Of a DNA stretch of 64,000 bases, positions 1-8,294 are shown one piece after another. The position numbers and the translations under genes are program-made. Origin of the DNA: Streptomyces sp. NBC_00704 (GTDB taxonomy: Bacteria; Actinomycetota; Actinomycetes; Streptomycetales; Streptomycetaceae); NCBI RefSeq assembly GCF_036226605.1, contig NZ_CP109000.1, forward strand, positions 3,902,501 to 3,966,500, written 5' to 3'. Below the pieces are notes generated by a model, which was not told where the DNA came from, searched no databases, and saw nothing but the letters and a program-made list of their open reading frames with translations. The first letter of the stretch is position 1. Every line of letters starts with the position of its first letter.

Positions 1-10
1 CAGATCTGAG

Positions 11-201
11 GGCCCGGGTCGGCCGTCGGGGCGGCGGAGCGGGTCCGGGTCGACCGTCGGGGCGGCCGGGCGGGTCCGGATCGGCCGTCGGGCGGCCGGG
101 CGGGTCCGGATCGGCCGTCGGGCGGCCGGGCGGGCCCGGATCGGCCGTCGGGCGGCCGGGCGGGTCCGGATCGGCCGTCGGGGCGGCGGAGCGGGTCCGG
201 G
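11..201. repeat. 30-bp tandem repeat, about six units
   Basis: About six head-to-tail copies of a roughly 30-bp GC-only unit with core GGATCGGCCGTCGGGCGGCC. The inner copies are nearly identical and the outer ones carry a one-base insertion and GCGGAGC in place of GCCGGGC. It lies just past the stop codon of the gene at 203-1000. There are no unique spacers, so it is a minisatellite and not a CRISPR array. Confidence 0.9.
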
Positions 202-202
202 A

Positions 203-1000
203 TCAGCTCATGAGGGGCAGGAGGGCCGCGAGGTCCGCCCGTTCGCCGCTCGCGTCGACCTTCGCCGACCCGACGGCTTCCTGCCAGGTCAGACGGCCGG
301 TCGCCAGCCGGATCCAGGTGAGCGGATCGGTCTCGACGACGTTGGGCGGGGTGCCCCGGGTGTGCCGGGGGCCCTGGACGCACTGGACGACGGCGAACGG
401 CGGGATCCGCACCTCGGTCGCGCCGCCGGGGGCCTTCACGGCCAGGGCGTCGGCCAGCAGCCGGGTGGCGGCGGCCAGCGCCTGACGGTCGTACGGGACG
501 TCCAGTCCGGGGACGGCGTCGTTGAGGTCGTCGGTGTGGACGACGAGTTCGACGGTACGGGTGACCAGGTAGTCGGCGAGGGTCATGGCGCCGGTGCGGG
601 CGGCGAGGACGCGGTCGCCGGAGGCGCCGGCGAGGGCGGCGGCCAGCCGCTCCCCGGCACGGGCGTAGAGGGCGGCCGGATCGGGGTGGGCCGCGGCCAG
701 GGCCAGGGTCCCGTCGGAGATGTCGGCGGCTCGCGCCCCGGTGGCGAACGGCCACTCCAGGAGGGCCAGCTCCGCCTTAGCCGGCTCGTCGCGCTCGAGG
801 TTGCGGCTGACGGTCTCCACCGCCATCGTCACGTGCGCCGCCAGATCCCGCACGGTCCAGCCCGCCAGCCGGGTCGGCAGGGCGAGCTGCCCGGGGGTGA
901 GCGTGCCCACGGCCCGCCGTACGTTGCCGAACTGCGCGAGGACGGCGGCGCGGATCTTGACGGGGTCGTAGGCGCGGGCGCGCTTCTTGGCCGGAGGCAT
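203..1000 (-). CDS. Maleylpyruvate isomerase N-terminal / sterol-carrier family protein
   Basis: 265 aa. The N-terminal half looks like the DinB-like MDMPI_N fold of mycothiol-dependent enzymes, with LAGWTVRDLAAHVTMAVE around residues 45-62 carrying the usual metal-ligand His. A second His-Asp pair lies in VELVVHTDDLNDA (residues about 151-163). The C-terminal third (PPFAVVQCVQGPRHTRGTPPN onward) resembles the bacterial SCP2-like domain. Related proteins are cytosolic and may use mycothiol as cofactor, but the substrate cannot be read from sequence. It starts with ATG at 1000, begins with a basic stretch (PPAKKRARAYDP), and is transcribed alone. The family call is good; the reaction is unknown. 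Confidence 0.8.
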   Translation of the reverse strand: MPPAKKRARAYDPVKIRAAVLAQFGNVRRAVGTLTPGQLALPTRLAGWTVRDLAAHVTMAVETVSRNLERDEPAKAELALLEWPFATGARAADISDGTLALAAAHPDPAALYARAGERLAAALAGASGDRVLAARTGAMTLADYLVTRTVELVVHTDDLNDAVPGLDVPYDRQALAAATRLLADALAVKAPGGATEVRIPPFAVVQCVQGPRHTRGTPPNVVETDPLTWIRLATGRLTWQEAVGSAKVDASGERADLAALLPLMS

Positions 1001-1261
1001 GGCGGTGAGCCTAGACGGCCTGGGCGCGGGCGGGCGATGGTGGCGCGGGCGGGCGATGGTGGCGCCGACGTGTCGGTGGCGTGGTGGCGGTGCGGCGGTC
1101 GCGTACGACGGGCATATATGGCGGGCGTGTAGGGCCGTCGCGCACGGCGGCCGTGTACGGCGATCGCCGCCCAGTGGTGCGGAGACGCGGCGCGGAGTGG
1201 GGCGGAGAGGCGCGTGCGCGAGTGGGACGAGGCGCGGGCACGGAGTGGTCGCGTGGTGCGG
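1001..1261. other. Intergenic region with short GCGGGCG repeats
   Basis: This 261-bp gap lies between two minus-strand genes and must carry the promoter of the MDMPI-type gene. A 20-bp direct repeat (gcgggcgggcgatggtggcg) occurs twice near 1026-1065. No convincing promoter hexamers or gene were found. Confidence 0.5.
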
Positions 1262-1906
1262 TCAGGTCTTGCGGGCGTAGTCGCCCAGGCCCGCTTCCAC
1301 CAGGGCGAAGGCCTTGCGGGCCCGGTCGGCGGCGTCGGCCGCGACCTCGTCCGCGCTCTCGCCCGCGGCGATGCGGCGGTGGTGCTCCTCGATCAGGGCG
1401 TTGCGGGCGGCGGTGAGCGTGGCGGCCGCGATCGCCGCGAGGGTCTCGTCCCCCGTCTCCTCGGCCAGCAGCCCGGCCAGCTCGCGGGCGCCCTTCTCGG
1501 ACAGGACGTAGGCCCGCTCGCGCAGGACCGGCGTCCCGAGGATGACCGAGCGGATCTCACGGGCGAAGGGCTCGCTGTGCAGGCCGATCGCGGGATCACG
1601 CCCTTCGATCATCTCCAGGAACTGCCGTCGGACGGCCTCGGCCGCGGACTCGCCCCGACGCCGCTCCCGCACCGCACGGGCCGCGTCGGAGAAGTGCTCC
1701 TCCATGGGCCGGAAGACCAGGTCCTCCTTGGTGCCGAAGTAGTTGAACACCGTCATTTTCGAGACGTCGGCGGCGTCCGCGATCTCCTGGACGGAGACGT
1801 CGTCGAAGCTCCGCTCCAGGAACAGCTCCACCGCGGTCCGGTAGATCCGCATCGCGGTCTGCCGCTTCTTGCGCTCGCGCAGGCCCATCGTCGCTTCGGC
1901 AGCCAT
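1262..1906 (-). CDS. TetR/AcrR-family regulator
   Basis: 214 aa, normal TetR length. The N-terminal helix-turn-helix is clear: FDDVSVQEIADAADVSKMTV followed by FNYFGTKEDL at residues about 34-64. The C-terminal ligand domain is family-variable. The gene is divergent from a DHA2 efflux pump that starts 96 bp away, so it most likely represses the pump (inference). A GCTCA-TTCT-TGAGC dyad sits between them. ATG at 1906 was chosen; an internal ATG at 1888 is an alternative because the conserved region begins just after it. Confidence 0.88.
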   Translation of the reverse strand: MAAEATMGLRERKKRQTAMRIYRTAVELFLERSFDDVSVQEIADAADVSKMTVFNYFGTKEDLVFRPMEEHFSDAARAVRERRRGESAAEAVRRQFLEMIEGRDPAIGLHSEPFAREIRSVILGTPVLRERAYVLSEKGARELAGLLAEETGDETLAAIAAATLTAARNALIEEHHRRIAAGESADEVAADAADRARKAFALVEAGLGDYARKT

Positions 1907-1922
1907 GACCCCACTGTACCAA

Positions 1923-1936
1923 GCTCATTCTTGAGC
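1923..1936. promoter_or_regulatory. Candidate TetR operator
   Basis: GCTCATTCTTGAGC is a perfect inverted repeat with 5-bp arms and a 4-bp centre. It lies in the 95-bp divergent gap between the TetR gene and the MFS exporter, the usual place for a TetR operator. A TTGACC element follows at 1966-1971. Regulation is inferred from position only. Confidence 0.45.
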
Positions 1937-2001
1937 CGGGATGAAAAATAGTACCGGATAAAAGATTGACCTGGTCCATGAATATCGGGCATGGTGGTCG
2001 C

Positions 2002-3462
2002 ATGACCGACACCCAACGCAGAATCGGCTTCCTCGTCTGCCTCGTCACGATCGTGCTCGCCGTGCTCGACCTCCAGATCGTGTCCGCGGCCACCGTCCCG
2101 ATCGTCCGCGACCTCGACCCCGCGCACGGCATCGACCGCATCCCCTGGCTGGTCAGCGCCTTCTCCCTGGCGTCGGCCGCGGTCCTCCCGCTGTACGGCA
2201 AGCTGTGCGACGTCCTCGGCGCCAAGAGGGTGTTCCTGGGCGCCGTGGGCACGTTCCTCGTGGGCTCGGCGCTGTGCGGGGCGGCGCAGTCGCTCGACCA
2301 GCTGATCGCCGCCCGAGCGGTGCAGGGCATCGGTGCCGGCGGCCTGATGAGCGTCACGATGGTGGTGATAGCCCAGCTCAGAGGAGCCGGTGAGAAGGAC
2401 GCCAAGGGCGCCGGCGTGGGCGGGGTCGTCGCAGGCGGCGGGATGGCGGTGGGCCCCTGGATCGGCGGGCTGCTCGCCGACCACGCGAGCTGGCGGTGGA
2501 TCTTCTACGTCAACCTGCCCCTCGGGGCCGCCGTGCTGATCGTGGGCGCACTCGCCCTCAAGCTTCCCCGGCACGGTCCGCGGCACCGGATCGACTTCCT
2601 CGGCGCGGGCCTGGCCGCCGCGTTCTCCACCGCTCTGCTGCTGGTCACCGAGTGGGGCGGCAAGCAGTACGCGTGGACGTCGCCGCAGATCCTCACGCTG
2701 GCCCTCGCCACGGCGGCCGCCCTCGGCCTGTTCCTGCGACGGCAGGCCACGGCCGCCGAGCCGATCCTCCCGCTGTCCCTCTTCCGCGTTCCCGAACTGC
2801 GCTGGGGCTTCGCCATCCAGGGGCTGATGGGCGCGGCCATGGTCGGCTCGATGTACTACGTGATGGTCTATCTGCAGGTGGCCCGCGGGATCGCCAGCTC
2901 ATCGGCCGGCCTGTACCTGCTGCCCATGGCCACGGGGATGACGGCCGTGGGCATCGTCTCCGCCAGGCTCGCCGCGCGCGGCTGGGCCGAGCGGACCTTC
3001 GCCATAGCGGGATCGGCGCTGGCCGCGGTCGCCTTCCTGTTCCTGGCCACGCTCGGCACGGGCACCTCGCTGTGGCTGCTGCGCGGTTACCTGCTGCTCG
3101 TCGGCACGGGCTTCGGCCTCCTCCTGGGCCAGCTCATCCAGCTGGTCCAGGACGCGGCCCCGTCCCATCAGCTCGGCGTGGCCACCACCGGCGTCCGCTT
3201 CTTCCAGACCCTGGGGACCGCCCTGGGCGCGGCTCTCTTCGGCACCCTCATCACCCGGCTCTACGACGGCCCCGGTCAGCTCGCCTCCCTGACGGGCGCG
3301 GCCCGGCCGGCGGCGCTGGAGTCGTACGTCTCCGCCATGGACACGGTGTTCCTGTGCGGGGCGGGACTGATGGCGGTGTGCCTGGTCCTGGCGCTCCTGC
3401 TGCCCACGTCCCGTCCGACGGCGAGCACCCCCGAGCCGGCGCCGCAACCGGTGACGGTATGA
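2002..3462 (+). CDS. DHA2-type MFS multidrug exporter
   Basis: 486 aa, the size of a 14-TM drug:H+ antiporter. Characteristic motifs are visible: LYGKLCDVLGAKRV (loop 2-3 motif A), ARAVQGIGAGGL, and GPWIGGLLADHASWRWIFY (motif C region, drug antiporters). Hydrophobic segments span the protein to about residue 465, followed by a Pro-rich tail. ATG at 2002 follows a GGTGG site; earlier in-frame TTG (1966) and ATG (1978) would add residues outside the family pattern. Divergent from the TetR gene and probably controlled by it. Substrate unknown. Confidence 0.9.
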   Translation: MTDTQRRIGFLVCLVTIVLAVLDLQIVSAATVPIVRDLDPAHGIDRIPWLVSAFSLASAAVLPLYGKLCDVLGAKRVFLGAVGTFLVGSALCGAAQSLDQLIAARAVQGIGAGGLMSVTMVVIAQLRGAGEKDAKGAGVGGVVAGGGMAVGPWIGGLLADHASWRWIFYVNLPLGAAVLIVGALALKLPRHGPRHRIDFLGAGLAAAFSTALLLVTEWGGKQYAWTSPQILTLALATAAALGLFLRRQATAAEPILPLSLFRVPELRWGFAIQGLMGAAMVGSMYYVMVYLQVARGIASSSAGLYLLPMATGMTAVGIVSARLAARGWAERTFAIAGSALAAVAFLFLATLGTGTSLWLLRGYLLLVGTGFGLLLGQLIQLVQDAAPSHQLGVATTGVRFFQTLGTALGAALFGTLITRLYDGPGQLASLTGAARPAALESYVSAMDTVFLCGAGLMAVCLVLALLLPTSRPTASTPEPAPQPVTV

Positions 3463-3535
3463 CAGCCGCCCGCGCCCTCCGCCAGCGGCCCGCCCGGCCC
3501 CGCTGCCCCGTGGGTCCGGCACCGAGCGGTCACGA

Positions 3536-3661
3536 CACCGGGCAGGCGTGCGACACCGGACGCGGACTCAGCATCAGGCAGGGGTTCGGCGCCGGGCAGG
3601 CCTTCAGCACCGGGCATGGGTTCAGTACCGGGCAGGGGTTCCGAGCCGGCCGCAGGCCCGG
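3536..3661. repeat. 18-bp tandem repeat, about seven units
   Basis: Seven 18-bp units with consensus CACCGGGCAGGGGTTCAG and increasing divergence at the edges. They fill the space between the convergent MFS gene and purL. All frames across it are open, so apparent ORFs here (a six-residue peptide repeat on the minus strand) are repeat artefacts. Confidence 0.9.
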
Positions 3662-3685
3662 CTCCCAACGCCCGCGGGCACGGGG

Positions 3686-3717
3686 AAGGCCCCGCCCGTG
3701 GGAACGGGCGGGGCCTT
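3686..3717. terminator. Bidirectional terminator between MFS gene and purL
   Basis: A perfect 14-bp stem AAGGCCCCGCCCGT closed by a GGGA loop. It lies 27 bp past the purL stop and downstream of the convergent MFS gene, so it can serve both. Little T-tract follows, as is usual in Streptomyces. Confidence 0.85.
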
Positions 3718-3743
3718 CGCCACCGCGGGTGCGTGCGGATGCG

Positions 3744-6002
3744 TTACGCGAGCAGCGCCGGGATGGTGTCCTCGTGCGCCCTGCGCAGCTCCTCCAGGGA
3801 CAGCTCGAACTCGCCCTGGAGCTCGACCGTGTCGCCGTCGACGACACCGATGCGGGTCACGGGCAGACCGCGCGCCCCGCACATGTCGTTGAAACGCAGC
3901 TCCTCCGAACGCGGCACCGCGACGACCGCGCGGCCGGCCGACTCGGAGAAGAGGAGGGTGAAGGCGTCGAGGCCGTCGGGCACGATCAGCCGCGCGCCCT
4001 TGCCGCCGAGCAGCGCCGACTCGACGACCGCCTGGATCAGACCGCCGTCGGACAGGTCGTGCGCGGAGTCGATCATGCCGTCTCGCGAGGCGGAGATCAG
4101 GATCTCGGCGAGCAGCCGCTCCCGCTCCAGGTCGACCTTCGGAGGCAGTCCGCCCAGGTGGTCGTGGACGACCTGGGACCAGGCCGAGCCGCCGAACTCC
4201 TCACGGGTGTCGCCGAGGAGGTAGAGCAGCTGGCCCTCCTCCTGGAAGGCGACGGGCGTGCGGCGGGCGACGTCGTCGATGACGCCCAGCACCGCGACCA
4301 CCGGGGTCGGGTGGATGGCCGCCTCGCCGGTCTGGTTGTAGAGCGAGACGTTGCCGCCGGTCACCGGGGTGCCGAGCTGCTGGCAGGCGTCGGCGAGGCC
4401 GCGGATGGCCTCCGCGAACTGCCACATCACCGCCGGGTCCTCGGGGGAGCCGAAGTTCAGGCAGTCCGAGACGGCGAGCGGCTTGGCGCCGGTCGTGGCC
4501 ACGTTGCGGTACGCCTCGGACAGGGCCAGCTGTGCGCCCGCGTACGGGTCGAGCTTGGCGTAGCGGCCGTTGCCGTCGGTCGCGATGGCGACACCGAGGC
4601 CGGTCTCCTCGTCGATGCGGATCATCCCGGAGTCCTCGGGCTGGGCCAGCACCGTGTTGCCCTGCACGAAGTGGTCGTACTGGGACGTGATCCACTTCTT
4701 GGAGGCCTGGTTCGGGGACGACACCAGCCTCAGGACCTGGTCCTTCAGCTCGTCGCCCGTCTGCGGCCGGGGCAGCTTGCCCGCGTCGTCGGCCTGGAGG
4801 GCGTCCTGCCAGTCGGGGCGGGCGTAGGGGCGCTCGTAGACCGGGCCGTCGTGGGCGACGGTGCGGGGGTCGACGTCGACGATCTTGCCGCCGTGCCAGA
4901 AGATCTCCAGCCGGTCGCCGTCGGTCACCTCGCCGATGACGGTGGCGATGACGTCCCACTTGTCGCAGATCTCGAGGAACCGGTCGACCTTGCCCGGCTC
5001 GACGACCGCGCACATGCGTTCCTGCGACTCGCTCATGAGGATTTCCTCGGGCGAGAGGGTGGAGTCGCGCAGCGGCACGTCGTCCAGCGTGACGCGCATG
5101 CCGCCGGAGCCGTTGGAGGCCAGCTCGGAGGTGGCGCAGGACAGACCGGCCGCGCCGAGGTCCTGGATGCCGACGACCAGCTTCTCCCGGAAGGCCTCCA
5201 GGGTGCACTCGATGAGGAGCTTCTCCTGGAAGGGGTCGCCGACCTGCACGGCGGGACGCTTCGACGGCTTGGCGTCGTCGAACGTCTCGGAGGCGAGGAT
5301 CGAGGCGCCGCCGATGCCGTCGCCGCCGGTCCGGGCCCCGTAGAGGATGACCTTGTTGCCGGTGCCGGACGCCTTCGCGAGGTGGATGTCCTCGTGCCGC
5401 ATCACACCGATGGCGCCGGCGTTGACCAGCGGGTTGCCCTGATAGCAGGCGTCGAAGACGACCTCGCCGCCGATGTTCGGCAGGCCCAGGCAGTTGCCGT
5501 AGCCGCCGATGCCCGCCACGACGCCCGGCAGGACGCGCTTGGTGTCGGGGTGGTCCGCCGCGCCGAAGCGCAGCGGGTCCACGACCGCGACCGGGCGCGC
5601 GCCCATCGCGATGATGTCGCGCACGATGCCGCCGACGCCGGTGGCCGCGCCCTGGTAGGGCTCCACGTAGGACGGGTGGTTGTGCGACTCGACCTTGAAG
5701 GTGACGGCGTAGCCCTGGCCGACGTCGACGACGCCCGCGTTCTCGCCGATGCCGACGAGCAGCGCGTCGGACTGCGGGGCCTTCTCGCCGAACTGGCGCA
5801 GGTGCACCTTGGAGGACTTGTACGAGCAGTGCTCCGACCACATGACGGAGTACATGGCCAGCTCGGCGCCGGTCGGGCGGCGGCCGAGGATCTCGACCAC
5901 GCGCTCGTACTCGTCCTTCTTCAGGCCGAGTTCGGCCCAGGGCAGCTCGACGTCGGGGGTCTCGGCCGCGTGCTCGACCGTGTCCAGAGGCGTCCGGCTC
6001 AT
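3744..6002 (-). CDS. purL: Phosphoribosylformylglycinamidine synthase subunit PurL
   Basis: 752 aa, normal for small-type PurL of the PurS-PurQ-PurL complex. It converts FGAR, glutamine and ATP to FGAM, step four of purine synthesis. Visible motifs: ELAMYSVMWSEHCSYKSSK near residues 61-79, the substrate loop VESHNHPSYVEPYQGAATG, and the second AIRS-like half with SDCLNFGSPEDP and GGNVSLYNQT. The start overlaps the purQ stop by four bases (translational coupling). A terminator follows directly. No missing key residue seen. Confidence 0.98.
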   Translation of the reverse strand: MSRTPLDTVEHAAETPDVELPWAELGLKKDEYERVVEILGRRPTGAELAMYSVMWSEHCSYKSSKVHLRQFGEKAPQSDALLVGIGENAGVVDVGQGYAVTFKVESHNHPSYVEPYQGAATGVGGIVRDIIAMGARPVAVVDPLRFGAADHPDTKRVLPGVVAGIGGYGNCLGLPNIGGEVVFDACYQGNPLVNAGAIGVMRHEDIHLAKASGTGNKVILYGARTGGDGIGGASILASETFDDAKPSKRPAVQVGDPFQEKLLIECTLEAFREKLVVGIQDLGAAGLSCATSELASNGSGGMRVTLDDVPLRDSTLSPEEILMSESQERMCAVVEPGKVDRFLEICDKWDVIATVIGEVTDGDRLEIFWHGGKIVDVDPRTVAHDGPVYERPYARPDWQDALQADDAGKLPRPQTGDELKDQVLRLVSSPNQASKKWITSQYDHFVQGNTVLAQPEDSGMIRIDEETGLGVAIATDGNGRYAKLDPYAGAQLALSEAYRNVATTGAKPLAVSDCLNFGSPEDPAVMWQFAEAIRGLADACQQLGTPVTGGNVSLYNQTGEAAIHPTPVVAVLGVIDDVARRTPVAFQEEGQLLYLLGDTREEFGGSAWSQVVHDHLGGLPPKVDLERERLLAEILISASRDGMIDSAHDLSDGGLIQAVVESALLGGKGARLIVPDGLDAFTLLFSESAGRAVVAVPRSEELRFNDMCGARGLPVTRIGVVDGDTVELQGEFELSLEELRRAHEDTIPALLA

Positions 6003-6679
6003 GCGTTGACCAGCTTCTTGAGGATCGAGGTGAAGAACGGGAGGCCGTCGGTGCGGCCGGAGCCGATGAGCGGCTCGACGGCGTGCTCCGGGTGCGGCAT
6101 GAGACCCACGACGTTGCCGGCCGCGTTGGTGATGCCGGCGATGTCGCGAAGGCTGCCGTTGGGGTTGACGTCCAGGTAGCGGAAGGCGACCCGGCCCTCC
6201 GCCTCCAGCTCGTCGAGCGTGCGCTCGTCGGCGACGTACCGGCCGTCCATGTTCTTCAGCGGGATGTGGATCTCCTGGCCGGCCGAGTAGTCGGTCGTCC
6301 AGGCGGTGTCCGCGTTCTCCACCCGCAGCTTCTGGTCGCTACAGATGAAGTGGAGGTGGTCGTTGCCGAGCATCGCGCCCGGGAGGAGGTGGGCCTCGGT
6401 GAGGATCTGGAAGCCGTTGCAGATGCCGAGGACCGGGAGACCGGCCTTCGCCTGCTCGATGAGGGGCTCCATCACCGGGGAGAAACGCGCGATGGCGCCG
6501 GCCCGCAGATAGTCACCGTAGGAGAAACCACCGCACAGCACGACGGCGTCGACTTGGTGGAGGTACTTGTCCTTGTGCCAGAGAGCGACGGGTTCCGCGC
6601 CCGCGAGGCGGATCGCGCGCTGGGTGTCCCGGTCGTCGAGGCTGCCCGGGAAAGTGACGACGCCAATACGAGCGGTCAC
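5999..6679 (-). CDS. purQ: Phosphoribosylformylglycinamidine synthase subunit PurQ
   Basis: 226 aa class I glutamine amidotransferase that supplies ammonia to PurL. Nucleophile Cys87 lies in LPVLGICNGFQIL, and the His/Glu of the triad lie in MPHPEHAVEP near residue 200. VVTFPGSLDDRD at the N terminus is typical of PurQ. It overlaps purS and purL by four bases on each side, so purSQL is one operon. Confidence 0.98.
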   Translation of the reverse strand: MTARIGVVTFPGSLDDRDTQRAIRLAGAEPVALWHKDKYLHQVDAVVLCGGFSYGDYLRAGAIARFSPVMEPLIEQAKAGLPVLGICNGFQILTEAHLLPGAMLGNDHLHFICSDQKLRVENADTAWTTDYSAGQEIHIPLKNMDGRYVADERTLDELEAEGRVAFRYLDVNPNGSLRDIAGITNAAGNVVGLMPHPEHAVEPLIGSGRTDGLPFFTSILKKLVNA

Positions 6680-6948
6680 TTCGCGGCTCCCGCGACGGCT
6701 TCTTCCGACTCGACCTTGACGGTGAAGTCCTCGATCACGGTGTTGGCGAGGAAGGATTCCGCAAGATCGTGGATGCGGGCGAGGGCGGCCTCGTCGACGG
6801 GGCCGTCAACTTCCAGTTCGAATCGCTTTCCCTGACGTACGTCGGAGATGCCCTCGAAACCCAGTCGCGGCAGTGCGCGCTGCACCGCCTGGCCCTGGGG
6901 GTCGAGGATCTCCGGCTTGAGCATGACGTCGACTACGACGCGTGCCAC
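6676..6948 (-). CDS. purS: Phosphoribosylformylglycinamidine synthase subunit PurS
   Basis: 90 aa, beginning ARVVVDVMLKPEILDPQGQA, the small bridging subunit of the FGAM synthase complex. Two in-frame GTG codons lie six bases apart (6954 and 6948). GGGAG abuts the first but is five bases from the second, and PurS proteins normally begin with (M)ARVVVDV, so 6948 is preferred. First gene of the purSQL operon, divergent from the Lsr2 paralogue. Confidence 0.95.
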   Translation of the reverse strand: MARVVVDVMLKPEILDPQGQAVQRALPRLGFEGISDVRQGKRFELEVDGPVDEAALARIHDLAESFLANTVIEDFTVKVESEEAVAGAAK

Positions 6949-7293
6949 TGGCACTCCCGGTGGTGTGGTGCTGAGCAGGTTCCTGCGGGTGTCTCCGACA
7001 GGTGGCTTCAGACTACCCGCACAAAATTTCTACGCGAGTAGAGTTGGAGGAACCTACGTGACGGCCATCACGAAGGCACTCGCGATCCGGTACCGGCCGG
7101 GGATGTTCACGAAAAGTTACGGGAAAGATCCCCGGCCGTCCGCGGATACCTATTGCGCCCGGACACGCGGACAGATTTAGTCGGGCTTCACAATGCATTG
7201 CCTCGCACTGTACAAATGAATTGGAAATTGCCGAGACTCGGCACGACGCCACGACTGAACGGTTTGTGGCGCCGGACGAAGGGACCGATATTC
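6949..7293. other. Divergent regulatory region purS / lsr2 paralogue
   Basis: 345 bp without a gene. AT-richer than its surroundings, it must hold promoters in both directions. A dyad at 7029-7042 and a TAGTCT hexamer on the minus strand near 7010-7015 are the only signals I can point to. Confidence 0.6.
7029..7042. promoter_or_regulatory. Dyad TCTAC-GCGA-GTAGA near the purS promoter
   Basis: TCTACGCGAGTAGA has perfect 5-bp arms. On the minus strand it lies about 17 bp before TAGTCT, so it would overlap the -35 region of a purSQL promoter. This suggests a repressor or activator site for the purine operon. I see no copy upstream of purC or purD in this window. Confidence 0.4.
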
Positions 7294-7611
7294 GTGGCGC
7301 AGAAGGTCGTGGTCACTCTCTTTGACGACATCGACGGCTCGGAAGCGGCGGAAACGATCGCCTTCGGCCTCGACGGCAAGTCGTACGAGATCGACCTGAA
7401 TGAAGGCAATGCCGAGAAACTGCGTAAGGCGCTCGAGCCCTACGTCGAAGCCGGGCGCAAGCGGTCCAGGTCGGGCAAGGCCTACAAGCAGACGGAGGTC
7501 GCCCCCGACCCCGCGGCGGTCCGCGCCTGGGCCCAGGCCAACAAGATGGAGGTGCCGGCCCGAGGCCGCATCCCCAAGAGGGTCTACGAGGCGTTCACCG
7601 AAGCCCAGTGA
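7294..7611 (+). CDS. Lsr2-family nucleoid-associated protein
   Basis: 105 aa from GTG at 7294 (AQKVVVTLFDDIDGSEAAE). The frame is open 47 codons upstream, but Lsr2 proteins begin MAQKVVV and a GAAGGGA site precedes this GTG. Lsr2 bridges AT-rich DNA and silences transferred genes. The dimerisation domain (residues about 1-60), basic linker (GRKRSRSGKAY) and C-terminal DNA-binding helix-turn-helix (VRAWAQANKMEVPARGRIPK, with an RGR hook) are all present. From gene order next to purS this is probably the second Lsr2 copy of Streptomyces (lsrL, SCO4076-type), not the principal one; that placement is from memory. Confidence 0.95.
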   Translation: MAQKVVVTLFDDIDGSEAAETIAFGLDGKSYEIDLNEGNAEKLRKALEPYVEAGRKRSRSGKAYKQTEVAPDPAAVRAWAQANKMEVPARGRIPKRVYEAFTEAQ

Positions 7612-7903
7612 ACCGGGGGCGGTGAGCGAGGGCGGGCGAGTGGGCCGGCGAGCCCGGCCCCAGTGGCCGGGGAGCGGCGAACGGAGGCCCGGGTGGCCGA
7701 GGAGCGGTGAGCGGGGCTCGTCGAACGGCGTCCGGTGCGGGGCGTCCGGCGGGCGGCGCTCGTCGCGCCCTCCCCGCGGGGCCGGACCGACGGCCGGTCA
7801 CCCGCCCCTCGAACGACTCGACTTGCGCTGCACCCCTCCCGGTCGGCTAGAGTCTGGAGCACGCCGCCGGGCGAGGCCGAAAAGCCCAGCTCACGGAGTA
7901 CAC
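7612..7903. other. Intergenic region upstream of tRNA-Gly(TCC)
   Basis: 292 bp of very GC-rich sequence with no supportable gene. Near its end TTGCGC (7823-7828) and TAGAGT (7848-7853) are 19 bp apart and form a plausible promoter for the tRNA pair. Confidence 0.55.
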
Positions 7904-7975
7904 GCGGGTGTAGTTCAGTAGTAGAACATCCCCCTTCCAGGGGGAAGGCGCAGTGTGCAATTCCTGTCACCCGCT
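7904..7975 (+). tRNA. tRNA-Gly (anticodon TCC)
   Basis: 72 nt. Acceptor GCGGGTG pairs with CACCCGC. The anticodon arm TCCCC-CTTCCAG-GGGGA gives anticodon TCC. TTC in the T arm is present in a slightly unusual form (GCAATTCCTGT). CCA is not encoded. Confidence 0.95.
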
Positions 7976-8055
7976 CTGCACCGCCGATCTGACCGGTCTT
8001 CCGGATCAGGTAGGCTGGTGCACGCGCCGATCGGTGAGAGCCGGTCGGAGGCAAT

Positions 8056-8128
8056 GCGGACGTAGCTCAGTTGGTAGAGCGCAACCTTGCCAAGGTTGAG
8101 GTCGCGAGTTCGAGCCTCGTCGTCCGCT
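8056..8128 (+). tRNA. tRNA-Gly (anticodon GCC), copy 1
   Basis: 73 nt. Acceptor GCGGACG pairs with CGTCCGC, anticodon arm CAACC-TTGCCAA-GGTTG gives GCC, and the T loop has GTTCGAGCC. CTGACC (7989-7994) and TAGGCT (8011-8016) upstream are a plausible promoter. The 73-nt sequence is identical to the copy at 12469-12541. Confidence 0.98.
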
Positions 8129-8135
8129 CGGGAAC

Positions 8136-8166
8136 AAGACCCCGGTCCACTGGACCGGGGTCTTTT
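8136..8166 (+). terminator. Terminator of tRNA-Gly(GCC) copy 1
   Basis: AAGACCCCGGTCCA and TGGACCGGGGTCTT form a long perfect stem followed by TTTT, eight bases after the tRNA. Confidence 0.92.
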
Positions 8167-8294
8167 CGTGCGCCCGGAACACGGGGCGTACGGGTGCCGC
8201 GCCGTCGGGCGCGCCGGGGCCGTCTGACATATGTCATGGGGAGTGGTGACACCTCGCACTGCTCCGGGCCTCCGGTCGCCGGGAGGCTTGGGGC

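Noticed and set aside
1..201. CRISPR array
   Set aside because: Units are contiguous with no unique spacers, and no cas gene is present.
2496..6179. Very long plus-strand open frame (over 1200 codons) across the MFS, purL and purQ genes
   Set aside because: It is antisense to purL/purQ and in a wrong frame for the MFS gene; composition (Asp/Val/Gly/Arg-rich) is that of the complement of GC-rich codons.
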